Below are positions 11,549-14,071 of a stretch of DNA of 14,071 bases, piece by piece. Both the position numbers and the translations under genes were made by a program. The notes beneath the pieces were generated by a model, which did no database searches, had not been told where the DNA came from, and worked only from the letters and a program-made list of their open reading frames with translations. The DNA lies in contig JAFGJF010000465.1 of assembly GCA_016929205.1 (NCBI GenBank), forward strand, positions 1 to 14,071. Reading direction: 5' to 3'. Position 1 is the first letter of the stretch, and each line of letters begins with the position of its first letter. The stretch comes from Anaerolineae bacterium. Lineage in GTDB: Bacteria > Chloroflexota > Anaerolineae > JAFGEY01.

Positions 11549-14071
11549 ATGGGCAAACGAGCATATGAACGCATCGCACATCGCACACTGCACGTGACGC
11601 TTGGTGTGATCATCAGTATCGGCTTGGTGCTCGTTGTTTCGCTGTCACCGGGACCGGCACAGGCGAGAATCGATCCAACGCCTACGCCGACGACGGTGCC
11701 CTTTTTACAGCTGCCCTTTGCCCGCGATTACCAGATCACCTCCTATTTCGACCACCGATCGCCCGACTATACCTGGGACGATACGATCGTCATCTTTAAC
11801 GGCGAGCAGGCCAGCGCCATCGACGGCATCCTCAGCCGCACGGCGACGTTCAAGGGAGGATATTACCTGCCCGACACGCGGTGGTTTGTCTATTATGACG
11901 GCCACAACGCCTACGACTATGGCACCAGAGCCGGAGTCACGGTCCTGGCGGCGGCCCCCGGCAGCGTTGTCTTTGCCGGCAGTGCGCCGTCGGGTTGTGC
12001 TACCCCCCTGCAATTTGTGCGCATCAGGCACGACGTTGACCATGGCGGCGAGCCGTACTATACCTCGTATCTGCACCTGGAAGGGATTTGTGTGCACGAA
12101 GGCGATTGGGTGGAAACGGGCGATCCGCTTGGCATCAGTGGCAACTCGGGATGCTCGCTGGGCCCGCATCTTCACTTTGCCGTGCGTCGCGGCGGCTACT
12201 ATACCGATCCCCGTGGCTGGCGGCCCACCGACGAGCCAGACCCCTTGATCGACTATTCGGGAGAGCAGGCAACCTGGCTGTGGGCAGAGCAGGAGCCGCT
12301 CAAAGCGATCGGCCATCTCGTGCAGCCCACGCCGGGTACGCGCACCAACGGCGACCTCGACCTGCGCTTTGTGCCCGACGACGATAGCCCGCCCATCTCT
12401 GCCATCGTCTTTCTGGCATTTTACCAGGATGAATGGCACGAACTGGGCACCGATGGCGACGGCAGTGACGGCTGGTCGTTGACCTGGCACACCCGCCAGG
12501 TTCCTGAAGGCAAAGTCTGGGTCCACGCCTGGGCAGTTGGCGAGGATGGGCGCATTGGCAAAGGCAGCCCCATCGTCACCGGCGTGACCGTCGACCGCCA
12601 TCCGCCGTTGGGTTACATCGTGGGATTACAGCCGGACAGTGTTGCCGGTCGCAAACTGTGGCTCTATGCTGCCTCATACGATCCCGAATCGACCACCGAT
12701 CAAGTCTCATTTCTGATTCGCGAGCAGGGCACAACAGAGTGGCGCGAGATCGGCGACGCGGAATGGCTGCACACCAGCAACTGGCTGCTGGAATGGGAGC
12801 CAGACGGCATCGACGACAGCAGGTCGATCGACGTGGGTGCACGCCTTACGGACGGCGCGGGCAACACGACACTGACCCAAATCGTCAATAATGTGACAAT
12901 TGACCGTACCACCATCAGCAATGGCACACTCGATCCCCAGTCGAACGCGATCCTGACCGGGCCGCTGGATCTCGTCTTTTCCCCAGTACCACCGGAGGCC
13001 GGCGTAAAGCGCGTCGATTTTTATGCCTGGTACGGTGGCACGTGGCACCTGGCCGGCGTTGACGAGAATGGCAGCGATGGCTGGCGCACGCGATGGAATC
13101 CAGGCAACATTGAGGACTGGAGCCGGGGCCGCATACAGGCCAGGGTCACCGACTCCTTGGGCCGGGTCAACAGCTCACTCGATCAGGCGACCAACCTGGT
13201 CCTGGACCGCACCCCTCCCAACGCAGGTAACATCCACCCGGCAAGCGGCGGAGTCGCCCGTCCGGGCGTGCCCCTCAGTGCGTGGGCCACGGACGACGGC
13301 AGCGGCGTTGATGTCGTCGAATTTTACGCCAACCAGGGAGAAGGGTGGATCAAGATCGGTGAGGATCGTGACGCGGCAGAGGGCTGGACGCTGGAATGGG
13401 ACGGAGAAGGACTCGCCGATGGCATGACCGATTTCACGGTGCGCGTCGTTGATCGGGCAGGGAACGAGACCTGGGCCGACGATGCCCAAAACGTCGCCCT
13501 CGACCGCATGCCGCCTTCCGGTCAAGTTGCTTTTCCGCGGTCAGGCTCGCACCTGGGCGGCGAGATCACTGTGTCGCTGGACGTTCAAGACGAAACGAGT
13601 GACCTGGATCGCGCTATTTTTTACGCCTGGTACGACGGGCACTGGCATCACCTGGGCTACGACGATGATCCCCAGGATGGCTTTGAGTGGGTCTGGGATA
13701 CAACGCTCATCGGCGCCAAAGGTGATGTCGCGCTCACAGCCTGGGTATACGACCGGGCCGGTAATGTGACCGAGCTGCCCCACGTCGAGGAGCTGACGTT
13801 GAGCGGCTACGTTCCCCCTACACCGACCGAGACAGTCACACCAATGCTGTTGGCGACCGATACGCCCGAGCTAACGGATACGCCCCGACCCAGCAATACG
13901 CCACCTGCCGTTCCGTCGAACACGCCACCACCAACGATGACGCCATCTCTGACAAGTGCTCCAACCAGAATGCCGACGCAAACAAACCCGGTACGACAGA
14001 CAGATACACCCATCGCCATACCAACCCATACCGCTGCCCCCCCGGCAACGGCGTCTCCTCCTGCGCCTTCC
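11549..14071 (+). CDS. Secreted M23 peptidase with five Ig-like repeats and Thr/Pro stalk, 3' end missing
   Basis: The gene runs off the right edge; 841 residues are visible. Residues 1-39 form a signal peptide (basic start MGKRAYERIAHR, core VTLGVIISIGLVLVVSL, cleavage after GPAQA), followed by a short TPTPT linker. Residues about 110-225 are a LytM/M23 zinc peptidase with all ligands: H119 and D123 in DGHNAYDYG, H176 in SYLHL, H207 and H209 in GPHLHF. M23 enzymes cut peptidoglycan cross-links. Five repeats of about 100 residues follow, each with a core like VDFYAWYGGTWHLAGV then GW and W (cores near 285, 384, 489, 588, 687), probably Ig-like beta domains. From about 754 the chain is Thr/Pro-rich (TDTPRPSNTPPAVPSNTPPP), a stalk typical of Chloroflexota surface proteins. 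ATG at 11549 is 4 nt after the URO-D stop with a weak ribosome site, suggesting coupling. Probable role: cell-wall remodelling or attack outside the membrane. Confidence 0.9.
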   Translation, partial: MGKRAYERIAHRTLHVTLGVIISIGLVLVVSLSPGPAQARIDPTPTPTTVPFLQLPFARDYQITSYFDHRSPDYTWDDTIVIFNGEQASAIDGILSRTATFKGGYYLPDTRWFVYYDGHNAYDYGTRAGVTVLAAAPGSVVFAGSAPSGCATPLQFVRIRHDVDHGGEPYYTSYLHLEGICVHEGDWVETGDPLGISGNSGCSLGPHLHFAVRRGGYYTDPRGWRPTDEPDPLIDYSGEQATWLWAEQEPLKAIGHLVQPTPGTRTNGDLDLRFVPDDDSPPISAIVFLAFYQDEWHELGTDGDGSDGWSLTWHTRQVPEGKVWVHAWAVGEDGRIGKGSPIVTGVTVDRHPPLGYIVGLQPDSVAGRKLWLYAASYDPESTTDQVSFLIREQGTTEWREIGDAEWLHTSNWLLEWEPDGIDDSRSIDVGARLTDGAGNTTLTQIVNNVTIDRTTISNGTLDPQSNAILTGPLDLVFSPVPPEAGVKRVDFYAWYGGTWHLAGVDENGSDGWRTRWNPGNIEDWSRGRIQARVTDSLGRVNSSLDQATNLVLDRTPPNAGNIHPASGGVARPGVPLSAWATDDGSGVDVVEFYANQGEGWIKIGEDRDAAEGWTLEWDGEGLADGMTDFTVRVVDRAGNETWADDAQNVALDRMPPSGQVAFPRSGSHLGGEITVSLDVQDETSDLDRAIFYAWYDGHWHHLGYDDDPQDGFEWVWDTTLIGAKGDVALTAWVYDRAGNVTELPHVEELTLSGYVPPTPTETVTPMLLATDTPELTDTPRPSNTPPAVPSNTPPPTMTPSLTSAPTRMPTQTNPVRQTDTPIAIPTHTAAPPATASPPAPS

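Noticed and set aside
11705..12601. 298-codon minus-strand frame, and a 204-codon plus-strand frame at 11634-12248
   Set aside because: Both overlap the M23 peptidase frame, which has a signal peptide and all zinc ligands. The alternative frames are Arg/Ala-rich without motifs.
1..14071. CRISPR array, tRNA/rRNA, transposase or phage genes
   Set aside because: No regularly spaced direct repeats, no structural RNA consensus, and no integrase or transposase motif was seen on either strand by eye.

Overview
The window reads as a typical stretch of a Chloroflexota (probably Anaerolineae-like) chromosome. This is an inference from the long Thr-Pro-rich stalk (TPTET/NTPP type) on the last exported protein, the ferredoxin-type protein with a run of seven cysteines, the mixture of metabolic families, moderately high G+C and strong AGGAGG-type ribosome sites. 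I see no phage, IS transposase, CRISPR array, tRNA or rRNA. Thirteen genes are supported; two run off the window ends.

Layout. 1-217 (minus): start of a small unrecognised protein with its own promoter. 520-2055 (plus): a carbon-nitrogen hydrolase (nitrilase superfamily) that has lost its catalytic-lysine segment, followed by an acetamidase/formamidase. 2241-4045 (plus): class I fructose-bisphosphate aldolase FbaB and a metallo-beta-lactamase-fold hydrolase. A perfect 16-bp hairpin follows, serving both this unit and the convergent transglutaminase-like membrane protein at 4231-5022 (minus). 5275-8169 (plus): from a strong promoter, a winged-helix/ferredoxin protein, an alpha/beta hydrolase and a two-domain CMP/guanine-type deaminase. 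8199-8720 (minus): conserved membrane protein of unknown function, divergent from 8923-9736 (plus), a two-gene MNT nucleotidyltransferase/HEPN module of toxin-antitoxin type. 9845-end (plus): HAD hydrolase, uroporphyrinogen-decarboxylase-family protein, and a secreted M23 peptidase with five ~100-residue Ig-like repeats and a Thr/Pro stalk.

How the genes may work together. The amide-hydrolase pair suggests release of ammonia from amides or carbamoyl compounds, but the first enzyme looks damaged. FbaB is a glycolysis/gluconeogenesis enzyme. The iron-sulfur/hydrolase/deaminase cluster is the least explained unit: a redox or metal-sensing-looking protein ahead of two hydrolytic enzymes. The MNT/HEPN pair has the gene order and 11-nt overlap expected of a toxin-antitoxin pair, with a palindrome overlapping its probable -10. 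The last operon couples a corrinoid/tetrapyrrole-type family protein to an envelope peptidase with only 4 nt between them.

Four of seven proposed promoters have a TGn extended -10, and three promoters carry a short palindrome over a promoter element. The window is mostly ordinary. The items most worth a second look are the lysine-less nitrilase, the deaminase fusion, the cysteine-rich winged-helix protein, the MNT/HEPN promoter region, the transglutaminase with an altered triad, and the repeat-bearing M23 protein.
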